Origin: Conexibacter sp. SYSU D00693
GTDB taxonomy: Bacteria > Actinomycetota > Thermoleophilia > Solirubrobacterales > Solirubrobacteraceae
Direction: 5' to 3'
Assembly: GCF_017084525.1 (NCBI RefSeq)
Contig: NZ_CP070950.1
Span: 2,914,001 to 2,978,000 of the forward strand
Length of the DNA: 64,000 nt
Numbering within the stretch: the first letter of the stretch is position 1; each line of letters begins with the position of its first letter. Of this stretch, positions 1-7,497 are shown piece after piece. A program made the position numbers and the translations under genes. The notes beneath the pieces are model-generated. The model was not told the DNA's origin, searched no databases, and saw nothing but the letters and a program-made list of their open reading frames with translations.

Positions 1-170
1 TAGGCGGCGATGACGAGCGTGACGCGCGGCGGCGGGTCCCCGGGCTCGGCGGTGCGCGGCCGGCGCGGGCCCGTGGCGGCCCTGAGCGCCGCGAGCGCGA
101 GGGGGTAGCCGGCCTGCGACCAGGCCAGGGCGCCGAGCGCGGCGAGGCGGGTGGTGCGGCGCACCGTCAC
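1..170 (-). CDS. Glycosyltransferase family 2, N-terminal fragment (partial at window edge)
   Basis: Only the first 56 or so codons lie in the window. The GTG start at 170 overlaps the stop of the upstream glycosyltransferase in a GTGA, so the two are translationally coupled. The fragment begins with a short basic stretch and a hydrophobic segment (ALGALAWSQAGYPLALAAL), then a Pro/Arg-rich linker, then PRVTLVIAAY. That last motif is the usual first beta strand of membrane-anchored GT2 enzymes (VSVIIAAYNEE type). The substrate cannot be told. The frame is open to the left edge. Confidence 0.65.
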   Translation of the reverse strand, partial: MTVRRTTRLAALGALAWSQAGYPLALAALRAATGPRRPRTAEPGDPPPRVTLVIAA

Positions 171-1270
171 CGGGACAGCGTCGCGTAGAGGTCGAGGTGA
201 CGCCGGGCGATCGCGTCCCACGAGAACCGGGTGCGGGCGGCGCGTCCGGCGGCGGCGGCCAGGCGCGCGCGGGCAGCCTCGTCGTCGAGCAGGCGGTCGA
301 GCACCGCGTGCAGCGCAGCGGGCTCGCCGGGCGGGACCAGCTCGATCGCGCCGTCGCTGGCGACCTCGGGGAAGCCGCCGACGGCGCTCGCGACGATCGG
401 CTTGCCGAACGCCAGCGCCGCGAAGAGCACGCCGGACTGGTCGATCTCGCGGTAGGGCAGGACGACGAGGTCGGCGCGGCGCAGGACGGCGGCGACCTCC
501 GCGTCGGTCACGAAGCGGTCGACGAAGCTCACCGCGGGCGGCGCGGCCTGCTTGAGCGGCCGCAGGTCCATCCGCGGCATGCCCACCACCCAGAGCTCGG
601 CGCCCCGGATGCCGCGCCAGGCGTCGAGCAGGACGTCGAGGCCCTTGTACGGGCGCACGAGGCCGAGCTGGAGGACGACGGGGGCGTCGCGGGCGGCGCT
701 GCGCTCGAGCTCCGGCGGGAGCTCGGGGTCGGTGCGCGCCAGGTGCTCGAAGGCGCCGTGGGCGATCACGTGGACCTTCTCCGGGTCGGCCCCGGCCTCG
801 TCGATGAGCCGGCGGCGGCCGTGCTCGGAGTGCACGACGACGGCGTCGACCTCGCCGTAGAGGCGGCGCTGGGCGTCGAGCTGGCCGGGGCGCGGCTCGC
901 GCGGGAGGACGTCGTGGGCGGTGAGCACCAGCGGCGGCGCGAAGCGCCCGAGCAGGCCGACGTCGAGGTGCTGGACGGCGAGCCACTGGAAGTGCACGAC
1001 GTCGGCGTCCTGGGTCTGGCGAGCGAGGCGGCGCATCGCCGGGACGTGGCCCAGGAGCTTCGTCGCGCGGCGCACGCGGCCGCCGGCCGGGCCGAAGGAG
1101 CGGCGGTAGAAGGACTCGCGGACGTCGACGCCGGGCGCGGGCGGGACCTCGCCGTAGGGGAACGCGCTCGTGTGCAGGACCACGTCGGCGCCGGCGCGGG
1201 CGAGGGCCGCGGCGAGCGCCCGGTCGTAGGGCGGCGTGAACGCGGACGGGTCGACGAGCTGGACGTCCAA
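167..1270 (-). CDS. Glycosyltransferase family 4 (GT-B fold)
   Basis: A 367-residue GT-B retaining glycosyltransferase. The N-terminal half contains ADVVHFQW and LTAHDVLP (acceptor-side Rossmann fold). The C-terminal half has VLQLGLVRPYKGLDVLL and the nucleotide-sugar-binding region DQSGVLFAALAFGKPIVAS followed by GGFPEV, the normal order for GT4. The start is TTG at 1270; a TAGGGT lies 11 nt upstream. It overlaps the following GT2 gene by 4 bp. It likely adds a sugar in an exopolysaccharide or glycan pathway; donor and acceptor are unknown. Confidence 0.85.
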   Translation of the reverse strand: MDVQLVDPSAFTPPYDRALAAALARAGADVVLHTSAFPYGEVPPAPGVDVRESFYRRSFGPAGGRVRRATKLLGHVPAMRRLARQTQDADVVHFQWLAVQHLDVGLLGRFAPPLVLTAHDVLPREPRPGQLDAQRRLYGEVDAVVVHSEHGRRRLIDEAGADPEKVHVIAHGAFEHLARTDPELPPELERSAARDAPVVLQLGLVRPYKGLDVLLDAWRGIRGAELWVVGMPRMDLRPLKQAAPPAVSFVDRFVTDAEVAAVLRRADLVVLPYREIDQSGVLFAALAFGKPIVASAVGGFPEVASDGAIELVPPGEPAALHAVLDRLLDDEAARARLAAAAGRAARTRFSWDAIARRHLDLYATLSR

Positions 1271-1295
1271 CGGCGCGGCGGACCCTAGCGGGGCG

Positions 1296-2525
1296 TCAGG
1301 CGCGGCCGCGGGCGAGGTCGAGCAGGTGGCCGAGCACGCGCTCGCCGTCGGCGCGCAGGCCGTTGTGCTCGAACTCGCTGGTGAGCCAGGGGCGCAGGCC
1401 CTTGATGCGCGCGGCGGTCTCCTCGGAGAAGCGCCGCTCGACGTACGCGTCGTTGGCGTAGATCGCGGCGGCGGCCGGGACCTCGTTGGCGGCGAGGGCG
1501 TCCTCGTCGTACAGGCGCGGCCACGGGTGCTCGGCGAGGAGCTCGGCGGCGGCCTTGAGCGGCGCGAGCGCGGCGTACTCGTCGAACATCCACGGGAAGA
1601 TGTGCTCGCCGGTGAAGAGCTCGGGCTCCTCGGCGTACACGTCGGGCAGCACGCGCTGGGCCGACCAGCGCGTGGCGTGGCCGTCGGCCATGCAGGCCTC
1701 GTGCAGGACAGCGTAGATCGGGTTGCGCGCGAAGGGCAGCGCGGCGTCGAGGTCGTGGAGGAAGGCGGGCGAGCCCGGCGGCAGCTCGAGGAGGTGGTGC
1801 AGGCTCTCGGCGCCGTCGCCCATGCCCAGGCGCTCGCCGACCTGGCGCAGGCGGCGGGGCGTGAGGACGTCGCCGCTCGGGAGCGTCGGGGGGTCCTGCT
1901 GGAGCGCGCGGACGCGCTCGCGGTCCTCGGGGTAGCGGTCGTAGTACGCGCGGCTGCGATCGAGCATGCGGGCGAACGTCGCGGCGTAGAGCTCGTCCGG
2001 GTGGTGGCCGAGGGGCGCGAGGCCGCCCGTGATGAGCACGAGGTCGAGCGCGTCGGGCGCCGTCGACAGGTACGTCATCGCGCAGAGGCCGCCGAAGCTC
2101 TGGCCGAGCAGGCCCCAGCGCCGGACGCCCAGGTGCTCGCGCAGCAGCTCGGCGTCGCGGACGATCGCGTCGGCGCGGAAGTGCGTCAGGTAGGTGGCCT
2201 GCTCCTGCGGGGTGCCGGGGAGGTCGGCGCCGACGGGGCTGCTGCGGCCGGTCCCCCGCTGGTCGAGGAGGACGACGCGGAAGTCCTGCAGCGCGCGGGC
2301 CAGCCAGCCCGGGCTGACGGGTGCGCCGGTGGGACGGGTCGCCTCGTGGCCGGGACCGCCCTGGAGGAAGAGCAGGCAGGGCTTGTCGGCGCCGCCGTCG
2401 GCGTCGGCGACGACGCGGGCGAAGAGCGTCAGCGGCGGGCTCTGGGGGTCGTCGTGGTCGAGCGGGACCTCGAGCTCGTGCTCGGTGAGGACCAGGCCCG
2501 GGATGCGGTGCGTCCGCGACGTCAC
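1296..2525 (-). CDS. Alpha/beta hydrolase, proline iminopeptidase-like (peptidase family S33)
   Basis: A 409-residue alpha/beta hydrolase. The oxyanion motif LFLQGGPGHE, the strand VVLLDQRGTGRSS and the nucleophile elbow GLLGQSFGG (Ser) are the hallmarks of the prolyl aminopeptidase S33 family. Length fits the longer actinobacterial form. It probably removes N-terminal residues, chiefly proline, from peptides in the cytoplasm. The start is GTG at 2525, with a TAGCCT -10-like hexamer 7 nt upstream, so the mRNA may be leaderless. It is not functionally tied to its glycosyltransferase neighbours. Confidence 0.85.
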   Translation of the reverse strand: MTSRTHRIPGLVLTEHELEVPLDHDDPQSPPLTLFARVVADADGGADKPCLLFLQGGPGHEATRPTGAPVSPGWLARALQDFRVVLLDQRGTGRSSPVGADLPGTPQEQATYLTHFRADAIVRDAELLREHLGVRRWGLLGQSFGGLCAMTYLSTAPDALDLVLITGGLAPLGHHPDELYAATFARMLDRSRAYYDRYPEDRERVRALQQDPPTLPSGDVLTPRRLRQVGERLGMGDGAESLHHLLELPPGSPAFLHDLDAALPFARNPIYAVLHEACMADGHATRWSAQRVLPDVYAEEPELFTGEHIFPWMFDEYAALAPLKAAAELLAEHPWPRLYDEDALAANEVPAAAAIYANDAYVERRFSEETAARIKGLRPWLTSEFEHNGLRADGERVLGHLLDLARGRA

Positions 2526-2532
2526 GGCGCGC

Positions 2533-2538
2533 AGGCTA
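2533..2538 (-). promoter_or_regulatory. Candidate -10 element (TAGCCT) of the S33 peptidase gene
   Basis: TAGCCT on the minus strand, 7 nt before the GTG at 2525. The same TAGCCT-GCG arrangement, also 7 nt from the start, precedes the lipoprotein gene at 6074. This spacing is typical of leaderless transcripts in actinobacteria. No clear -35 box was found. Confidence 0.4.
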
Positions 2539-2586
2539 CGGGTGCACGGCGCGCCGGGTCCACGCGCGGCGGGTAGGGAGGTCGTC

Positions 2587-3309
2587 GTGCTCGAGGCCCT
2601 GCTCTACGGCCTGCTCGCCGGCTCGTCGCTGCTCATCGGCGCGGGGCTCGGGCTGACCGTGCTGCCGGAGGGGCGGGTCACCGGCCTGCTGCTGGGCTTC
2701 GGCGCGGGGGCGATGATCTCGGCGGTGGCGTTCGAGCTGGCCGAGGAGGCGCTCGACGCGGCGGGGACGGCACCGCTGATGGGCGGGCTCGTCGGTGGGG
2801 CGGCGGTGTACTTCGGGGCGAGCCGCGCGATGGGCCGGCGCTTCGGCGGTGGGCGCGGCGAGGGGGGTGGAGGCGCGGCGGTCGGCGCCCTGCTGGCGTT
2901 GGGGGCGCTGCTCGACGGGATCCCCGAGTCGGCGGCGCTCGGCCTCGGGCTGGCGCAGGGCGGCGGCGTCGGCGTCGCGCTGCTGGGAGCGGTCTTCGTG
3001 TCGAACCTGCCCGAGGCGGTCGGCTCGGCCGCGGCGCTGCGCGCGCAGGGCACGCGGCCGGCCCACGTCCTGGGGCTGTGGCTCGCGGTCGCGCTGGCGG
3101 GCGCGGTCGCCAGCGCGGTGGGCTACGCGGTGCTCGGCGACGCGTCCGACGAGCTCGTCGCGGTCACCCAGGGCTTCGCGGCGGGGGCGATCCTCACGAT
3201 GCTCGCCGACACGATGGTCCCCGAGTCCCACGAGCGCGGCGGGGACGCGGTCGGCCTCGCGACGGTGGCGGGCTTCGCCGCCGCGCTGCTGCTCGCGCAG
3301 GCGGGGTAG
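2587..3309 (+). CDS. ZIP-family-like membrane permease
   Basis: A 240-residue protein with about seven hydrophobic segments separated by a Gly/Arg-rich loop, the layout of ZIP metal transporters. The two ZIP core helices are visible as LDGIPESAALG and FVSNLPEAVGSA. They keep the Pro-Glu of the binuclear metal site but carry Asp and Asn where most ZIPs have His. GTG at 2587 is chosen because GGAGG sits 6 nt upstream and the hydrophobic N-terminus begins there; the reading frame extends further upstream without support. Metal transport is inferred, and metal preference may differ from zinc ZIPs. Confidence 0.7.
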   Translation: MLEALLYGLLAGSSLLIGAGLGLTVLPEGRVTGLLLGFGAGAMISAVAFELAEEALDAAGTAPLMGGLVGGAAVYFGASRAMGRRFGGGRGEGGGGAAVGALLALGALLDGIPESAALGLGLAQGGGVGVALLGAVFVSNLPEAVGSAAALRAQGTRPAHVLGLWLAVALAGAVASAVGYAVLGDASDELVAVTQGFAAGAILTMLADTMVPESHERGGDAVGLATVAGFAAALLLAQAG

Positions 3310-3310
3310 C

Positions 3311-4267
3311 GTGCCCGGCCCGGTGGCCGAGCCCGTCGAGCTGACCTTCTGCGTCGTGAACACCGAGCAGCGCGAGCTGCTGCTGCGGTGCCTCGACGCG
3401 ATCGCGGCCGAGCGTGCGGCGCTGCCGTTCGCGACCGAGGTGCTCGTCCTCGACAACGCCTCGAGCGACGGCTCCGCGGGCGCGGCACGGCGCCACCCGA
3501 CGGTCGACGAGGTCGTGGCGCTCGAGCAGCGCCACGGCAAGGCGGAGAACGACACGGCCCTGCTCCAGCGCGCGCGGGGCCGCTACGGCCTGCTGCTCAA
3601 CGAGGACTCCGAGCTGCGGCCGGGCGCGACGGCGGCGCTGCACGCGGCGCTCGAGGCCGATCCGCGGGCGGGCGCGGCCGGCGCGAAGCTCCTGCGTCCC
3701 GACGGCGCGCCGCAGGCCAGCGCCTGGCGCTTCCCGACCCCGCTCAGCGCCCTCGCCGCGGCGCTGTTCCTGCACCGGCGGCTGACGGTCCAGAGCCGCG
3801 GGACGCGGACGCGCCGCGTCGACTGGGCGCAGAGCGCCGCGCTGCTCGTCCGCCGCGAGGCCGCCGCGGCGATCGACTTCTTCGACCCGCTGTTCTTCGT
3901 CTACTCCGACGAGGTCGACTTCTGCAAGCGCCTGCGCGACGCCGGCTGGTCGACGCTCTACGTCCCGGACGCCGTCTGCGTCCACCACGAGCAGCTCTCC
4001 ACGGGCGCCGTCCCGGAGCGTCGCATCGTCGAGCTCAGCCGCAACCGCGACCGCTACATGCGCAAGCACCACTCCGCGGCGGCCGCGGCGCTCGTCCGCT
4101 GGCTCACCGCCTGGACCTACGCCCTGCGCGCCCTCGCGGCCCTCGCCCTCCCCGACCACGACCCCCGCCGCTACTGGCGCCATGTCACCGCGACCCTCAA
4201 CCCCTCCAAGGGCGAGGGCCTGCGCGAGGCGGCCTACGAGCGCAACCGCGGCGGCCGCCGCCTCTAG
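3311..4267 (+). CDS. Glycosyltransferase family 2 (rhamnosyltransferase-like)
   Basis: A 318-residue GT-A glycosyltransferase. ELTFCVVNTEQRELLLRCL opens the fold, EVLVLDNASSDGS is the nucleotide-binding strand, GLLLNEDSEL occupies the DXD position, and FFDPLFFVYSDEVDFCKRL is the acceptor loop of WbbL/GT2 rhamnosyltransferase-like enzymes. The GTG at 3311 is 1 nt after the previous stop; GTG 3323 is an alternative. Its stop shares the palindrome CTAG (4264-4267) with the convergent transposase gene. It probably extends a cell-surface glycan; the sugar is unknown. Confidence 0.85.
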   Translation: MPGPVAEPVELTFCVVNTEQRELLLRCLDAIAAERAALPFATEVLVLDNASSDGSAGAARRHPTVDEVVALEQRHGKAENDTALLQRARGRYGLLLNEDSELRPGATAALHAALEADPRAGAAGAKLLRPDGAPQASAWRFPTPLSALAAALFLHRRLTVQSRGTRTRRVDWAQSAALLVRREAAAAIDFFDPLFFVYSDEVDFCKRLRDAGWSTLYVPDAVCVHHEQLSTGAVPERRIVELSRNRDRYMRKHHSAAAAALVRWLTAWTYALRALAALALPDHDPRRYWRHVTATLNPSKGEGLREAAYERNRGGRRL

Positions 4268-5088
4268 CCCCAAGCTGGAATGTGCCAGGTACTTTCCACC
4301 CTGCGGCCCCGAGCGATCCGTCGCCAGACCGTGGTCGTCGGCTGGTCGAGGTGCCGGGCGATCTCCGTGATCGCGTGTGCATGCTCGTCGAATGCGCGTG
4401 CGACATCCGCGTCCGTGGGAGCGGATCCGAGAGCGGCCGCGACGTCGTGGACCTCGGGGCGAAGCGCCAACACCGTCGGGCGGGACGGGGCGAGCTTCGC
4501 CGCCTGACGCAGCCGCTGCACGAGGTCCGGCCGGAGGTCGGCAGCGCCCGACATGAGCTCGAGGTAGGAGGACGGGCCACGGAGGCCGGCCACCGGCCCG
4601 AACGCCTCGTAGACCGCCTCGACGTCCAACCAAGCAGGGGCGGGCTCGGTGGCCGCGAGCATGCGATGGCTCGACCACCGCCACGAGGCAGGGTCGTCGC
4701 ACAGCCCCTCGCGGACCGGGTTGAGCGGGACGTAGCGCAGCACCTCGAGCAGGTGCCGCTCGTCCTCGATCAACCGGTGGCCGTAGCGCTTGGCGAACAC
4801 CGCGTTGTGGCCCCCGCGTCGCGCGTTCTGCCGACGGGCGAAGTGCCACTGCAGCCAGTGCATCCCCTTGTCGATGTCGGCGTCGGCCGTGCGCACGACC
4901 AGATGGACGTGGTCGGGCATCAGGCAGAAGCTCTGGCACGACCACTGCAACCGGACCACGACCTTCTCCAGGAGCGTGACGTAGTCGCGGCGGTCCCGCC
5001 CGTCGAGGAACAGGTCCCGGCCGTGGACCGCCTGCCCGGTGAGGTGGTAGGTCGCGTCGGCGGCGATCGGACGAGGAGGACGGCCCAT
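4264..5088 (-). CDS. REP-associated tyrosine transposase (RAYT), Y1 HUH family
   Basis: A 274-residue Y1-type HUH nuclease. MPDHVHLVV (residues 58-66) supplies the His-hydrophobic-His metal site, and RYVPLNPVREGL (118-129) carries the candidate catalytic Tyr119, followed by the family's PASWRWSSH. A C-terminal extension (about 235-270) with IARHLDQPTTTVWRRIARG looks like a helix-turn-helix. ATG 5088 is preferred; the frame continues upstream without domain support. Two matching palindromes flank the gene, one inside its last codons. RAYTs are usually single-copy, domesticated enzymes that process REP sequences. Confidence 0.85.
   Translation of the reverse strand: MGRPPRPIAADATYHLTGQAVHGRDLFLDGRDRRDYVTLLEKVVVRLQWSCQSFCLMPDHVHLVVRTADADIDKGMHWLQWHFARRQNARRGGHNAVFAKRYGHRLIEDERHLLEVLRYVPLNPVREGLCDDPASWRWSSHRMLAATEPAPAWLDVEAVYEAFGPVAGLRGPSSYLELMSGAADLRPDLVQRLRQAAKLAPSRPTVLALRPEVHDVAAALGSAPTDADVARAFDEHAHAITEIARHLDQPTTTVWRRIARGRRVESTWHIPAWG
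4277..4297. repeat. REP-like palindrome, left copy
   Basis: GGAATGTGCC-A-GGTACTTTCC, 10-bp arms with two mismatches around one central base. It lies within the last codons of the RAYT gene. Its reverse complement matches the right copy (5131-5151) closely, so the two form an inverted pair bracketing the transposase. Confidence 0.7.
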
Positions 5089-5130
5089 GCCCTCTGTAGG
5101 GCAGGGGCACCATGAGTTCGCCCCCCGGGT

Positions 5131-5151
5131 GGAAAGTGCCTGGCACTTTCC
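5131..5151. repeat. REP-like palindrome, right copy
   Basis: GGAAAGTGCC-T-GGCACTTTCC, perfect 10-bp arms around one base, 43 bp upstream of the RAYT start. As single-stranded DNA it could form a hairpin with a CCTGG loop, the type of structure RAYT enzymes recognise. It closely resembles the left copy once inverted. Confidence 0.75.
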
Positions 5152-5159
5152 GCCGTGGG

Positions 5160-6074
5160 CTACGGGCCGAGGAGGCCGGCGGCGCCGGACTTCAGGAGGT
5201 CGTTGAGGTCGTCGGTGGCGTCGTAGCGGTCCGAGGCGGGCGGCGGGGAGGTGTCGAGCTTGGCGCCGAAGTCGGAGAGCTCGTACTGGACGCGGAACTC
5301 GCCGGCGGGGACGCCCTGGGCCGAGGGGGTCTTGAGGGTCTGGCGCATGCGGCGCAAGACGCCCTGGTCGTCGACCCACAGCTCGGTCGGGATGGCGGTG
5401 TCGGCGGAGAACCCGGTGCCGGCGCCCTGCTTGGCGAGCTGGTCGAGGGCCTTCTGGGCCTGCTCGCGCTGGTCGGCGGGCAGGGCGGCGATGAGGTCGC
5501 GGAGCTTGAGGGTGCCCGTGAAGTGGGTGGTCGTCGCGCCGGCGACGTCCTCCTCGCCGGCCTCCTTGAGCCCCTTGGCCTTCGTCAGGGCCTGGAGCTG
5601 TCCGGCCGGGTCGACGGAGAAGCCGCTGGTGAGGCCCTTGCCGTCGAGGCCCAGCGCGTCGGCGAGCTGCGCGATGTCCAGGCCGACCCAGCTCTTGCCG
5701 TTCGGGATGTCGAGGCCCCGCACGCCCTTGGGCTGCACGTAGAGCTGGCCGTCGGCGAGCTTGAGGCGGATCTGCGCGTCGCCGACGGGCAGGCCGATGC
5801 TCGACAGCGTCTTGCCGATGTCGGCGCTGAAGTCCATCGCCGGGCGGTCCAGCGACGTCACGCCCTCGCCCTCGAAGCGCAGGGCGCCCGGGAGGCCGAG
5901 GCCCGAGGCGCGCACGTCGAGCGCGAAGCGTGCCGTGCCCTTGGCCTTGGTCTGCGTGGCGGCCTGGGCGACGTCGACGCCGCCCGGCGCCTCGTCACCG
6001 CAGCCGGAGGCCACGACGCCGGCCGGACCGGCGACGGCGAGCACGGCGAGGAGCGCGGGGAGCTTGCGACGCAT
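5160..6074 (-). CDS. Secreted lipoprotein, LppX/LolA-like
   Basis: A 304-residue exported lipoprotein. The signal peptide begins MRRKLPALLAVLAVAG and ends in the lipobox VVASGC with the lipidated Cys near residue 25. The mature part is mostly beta strands with repeated TTHFTGTLKLRDLI and IPTELWVDDQGVLRRMRQ. That pattern is typical of the LppX/LprG/LolA half-barrel families, which carry lipids at the cell surface. Start ATG 6074 has a TAGCCT hexamer 7 nt upstream. Lipid-carrier function is inferred from fold-like patterns only. Confidence 0.65.
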   Translation of the reverse strand: MRRKLPALLAVLAVAGPAGVVASGCGDEAPGGVDVAQAATQTKAKGTARFALDVRASGLGLPGALRFEGEGVTSLDRPAMDFSADIGKTLSSIGLPVGDAQIRLKLADGQLYVQPKGVRGLDIPNGKSWVGLDIAQLADALGLDGKGLTSGFSVDPAGQLQALTKAKGLKEAGEEDVAGATTTHFTGTLKLRDLIAALPADQREQAQKALDQLAKQGAGTGFSADTAIPTELWVDDQGVLRRMRQTLKTPSAQGVPAGEFRVQYELSDFGAKLDTSPPPASDRYDATDDLNDLLKSGAAGLLGP

Positions 6075-6081
6075 GGGACGC

Positions 6082-6087
6082 AGGCTA
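6082..6087 (-). promoter_or_regulatory. Candidate -10 element (TAGCCT) of the lipoprotein gene
   Basis: TAGCCT 7 nt before the ATG at 6074, the same sequence and spacing as at 2533-2538. It suggests a leaderless mRNA. Confidence 0.4.
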
Positions 6088-6103
6088 GCTCCGTCCGGCG
6101 GGC

Positions 6104-6135
6104 GGGCGCCCCACCTGGACCGTGGCGGGGCGCCC
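6104..6135 (-). terminator. Candidate terminator after the subtilase gene
   Basis: Perfect 9-bp inverted repeat GGGCGCCCC / GGGGCGCCC with a 14-nt loop, 59 nt past the subtilase stop and upstream of the lipoprotein gene. No T-tract, as is common in very GC-rich genomes. Confidence 0.4.
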
Positions 6136-6193
6136 GGTTGACGCGGCGGCGGCGGCCTGCGGGAGCGCCGCCGCCCGGCGCGAGGACGCGTGG

Positions 6194-7429
6194 CTAGGGG
6201 GTAGCCGCCTTGGCGAGGTTGACCCGGCCGAAGCCGAAGGCGGCGTCGCGGCCCGGCGCGCCGAGGTCGTCGACCGACGCGTCGAGCTTCGCGCGCGCCG
6301 CCGCCGCGGTGCCGCCGCGCGAGCGGATGAGCGCGGCGACGCCCGCCACGTGCGGCGTGGCCATCGACGTGCCGCTGATCGTGGCGTAGGCGGTGTTCGA
6401 CGTGTTCCAGGCCGAGGTGATGTCGACGCCCGGGGCCGCGACCTCCACGTCGGCGTTCGCGTTGGAGAACGACGCCCGCGCGTCACGCCGGTCGGTCGCC
6501 GCCACCGACACGACCTCGGGGTAGCCGGCCGGGTAGTTCACCGTCGCGTTGCCGTCGTTGCCCGCCGCCGCCACCACGAGGACGTCGTTGGCCGCCGCGT
6601 TGGCCACCGCGGACTGCAACGTCGCCGACGCCGCTCCGCCCAGGCTCATCGAGATGACCTTCGCGCCCTTGCCGACGAGGTAGGTGATGCAGTTCGCGAC
6701 GCCCGCCGTCGAGCCCGAGCCCGCGGCGCCGTGCAGCGCCTTGCAGATCGCCAGCGGCGAGGTGAACGACACGCCCACCACGCCGCGCCCGTTGCCCGCC
6801 GTCGCCGCGATGGTCCCCGCGACGTGGGTGCCGTGGCCGTTGTCGTCGTTGCAGCCACGGCTCTCGGACGGGTTGGGGTCGCCGCCGATGATCCCCAGCA
6901 GCCCGTTGAGCGTCGCGGCGCACGCCACGACGTGGCCGGTGAGGTCCTCGTGGGTGCCCCGGATCCCGGTGTCGACGATGCCGACCCGCGTCCCGGTCAG
7001 CGCGCTCGGGAAGCCGCCGAGGCCGAACGCGTCCCAGCCCTCGGGCGCGTCGATGTCCGCGTCGGCCATGCCGCCGGACTGCCCGGTGTTGTGGAGCCCG
7101 TAGAGCTCGCCGAAGCGCGCGTCGTTCGGGACCGCCGACACGCGCAGGACCCGGTCGCGCTCGGCGTACTGCACCAGCGAGGACGCACGCAGCGCGCGCA
7201 GCAGCGCGTCGGCGCCCGCCGGGACGCGCACGACGAGCGCCCCGTTGTGGCGGACCGTGCCCACCCGCGACACGCCCGCGAGCAGCCGGTCCACCGTCGG
7301 GGAGCCGCTGGCTCCCGGCCGCAGCTTCACGATGAGCTGCTCGTCGGCGGAGGCCGCGGGTGCGGCCGCCATGGTCGTCACAGCGACCGCGCAGCCGACC
7401 ACGGCTGCGCGCAGGGCATGTCGGGGCAA
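6194..7429 (-). CDS. Secreted subtilisin-like serine protease (S8)
   Basis: A 411-residue extracellular protease with a complete catalytic triad: Asp153 in GIVDTGIRG, His199 in NGHGTHVAG, Ser355 in ISGTSMATPHVAG, and the oxyanion Asn291 in AAAGNDGN. A signal peptide (MPRHALRAAVVGCAVAV... to PAASA, cleavage near 28) and a propeptide of about 70 residues precede the catalytic domain. The TTG at 7429 is chosen because it gives a normal signal peptide and has GGGAGAGAGAG just upstream; the frame runs much further upstream only as an antisense shadow. Substrates are unknown. Confidence 0.9.
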   Translation of the reverse strand: MPRHALRAAVVGCAVAVTTMAAAPAASADEQLIVKLRPGASGSPTVDRLLAGVSRVGTVRHNGALVVRVPAGADALLRALRASSLVQYAERDRVLRVSAVPNDARFGELYGLHNTGQSGGMADADIDAPEGWDAFGLGGFPSALTGTRVGIVDTGIRGTHEDLTGHVVACAATLNGLLGIIGGDPNPSESRGCNDDNGHGTHVAGTIAATAGNGRGVVGVSFTSPLAICKALHGAAGSGSTAGVANCITYLVGKGAKVISMSLGGAASATLQSAVANAAANDVLVVAAAGNDGNATVNYPAGYPEVVSVAATDRRDARASFSNANADVEVAAPGVDITSAWNTSNTAYATISGTSMATPHVAGVAALIRSRGGTAAAARAKLDASVDDLGAPGRDAAFGFGRVNLAKAATP

Positions 7430-7455
7430 GCGCTCTCTCTCCCAGAGACGGATCC

Positions 7456-7478
7456 GCCACCGCCGACCCGGCGGTGGC
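7456..7478 (-). terminator. Strong hairpin between flippase and subtilase genes
   Basis: GCCACCGCCG / CGGCGGTGGC, a perfect 10-bp stem with a 3-nt loop, 20 nt past the flippase stop and 27 nt before the subtilase start on the minus strand. Most simply it is the flippase terminator; a role as a 5' leader structure for the protease mRNA is possible. No T-tract. Confidence 0.45.
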
Positions 7479-7497
7479 TGCCCCCCGATCTCCTGGC

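Noticed and set aside
1236-2576. Long plus-strand open frame opposite the S33 peptidase, and many similar long antisense frames across the window
   Set aside because: GC-rich third-position bias keeps opposite frames open. Their translations are Arg/Ala/Gly-rich low complexity with no domain, and each mirrors a recognisable gene.
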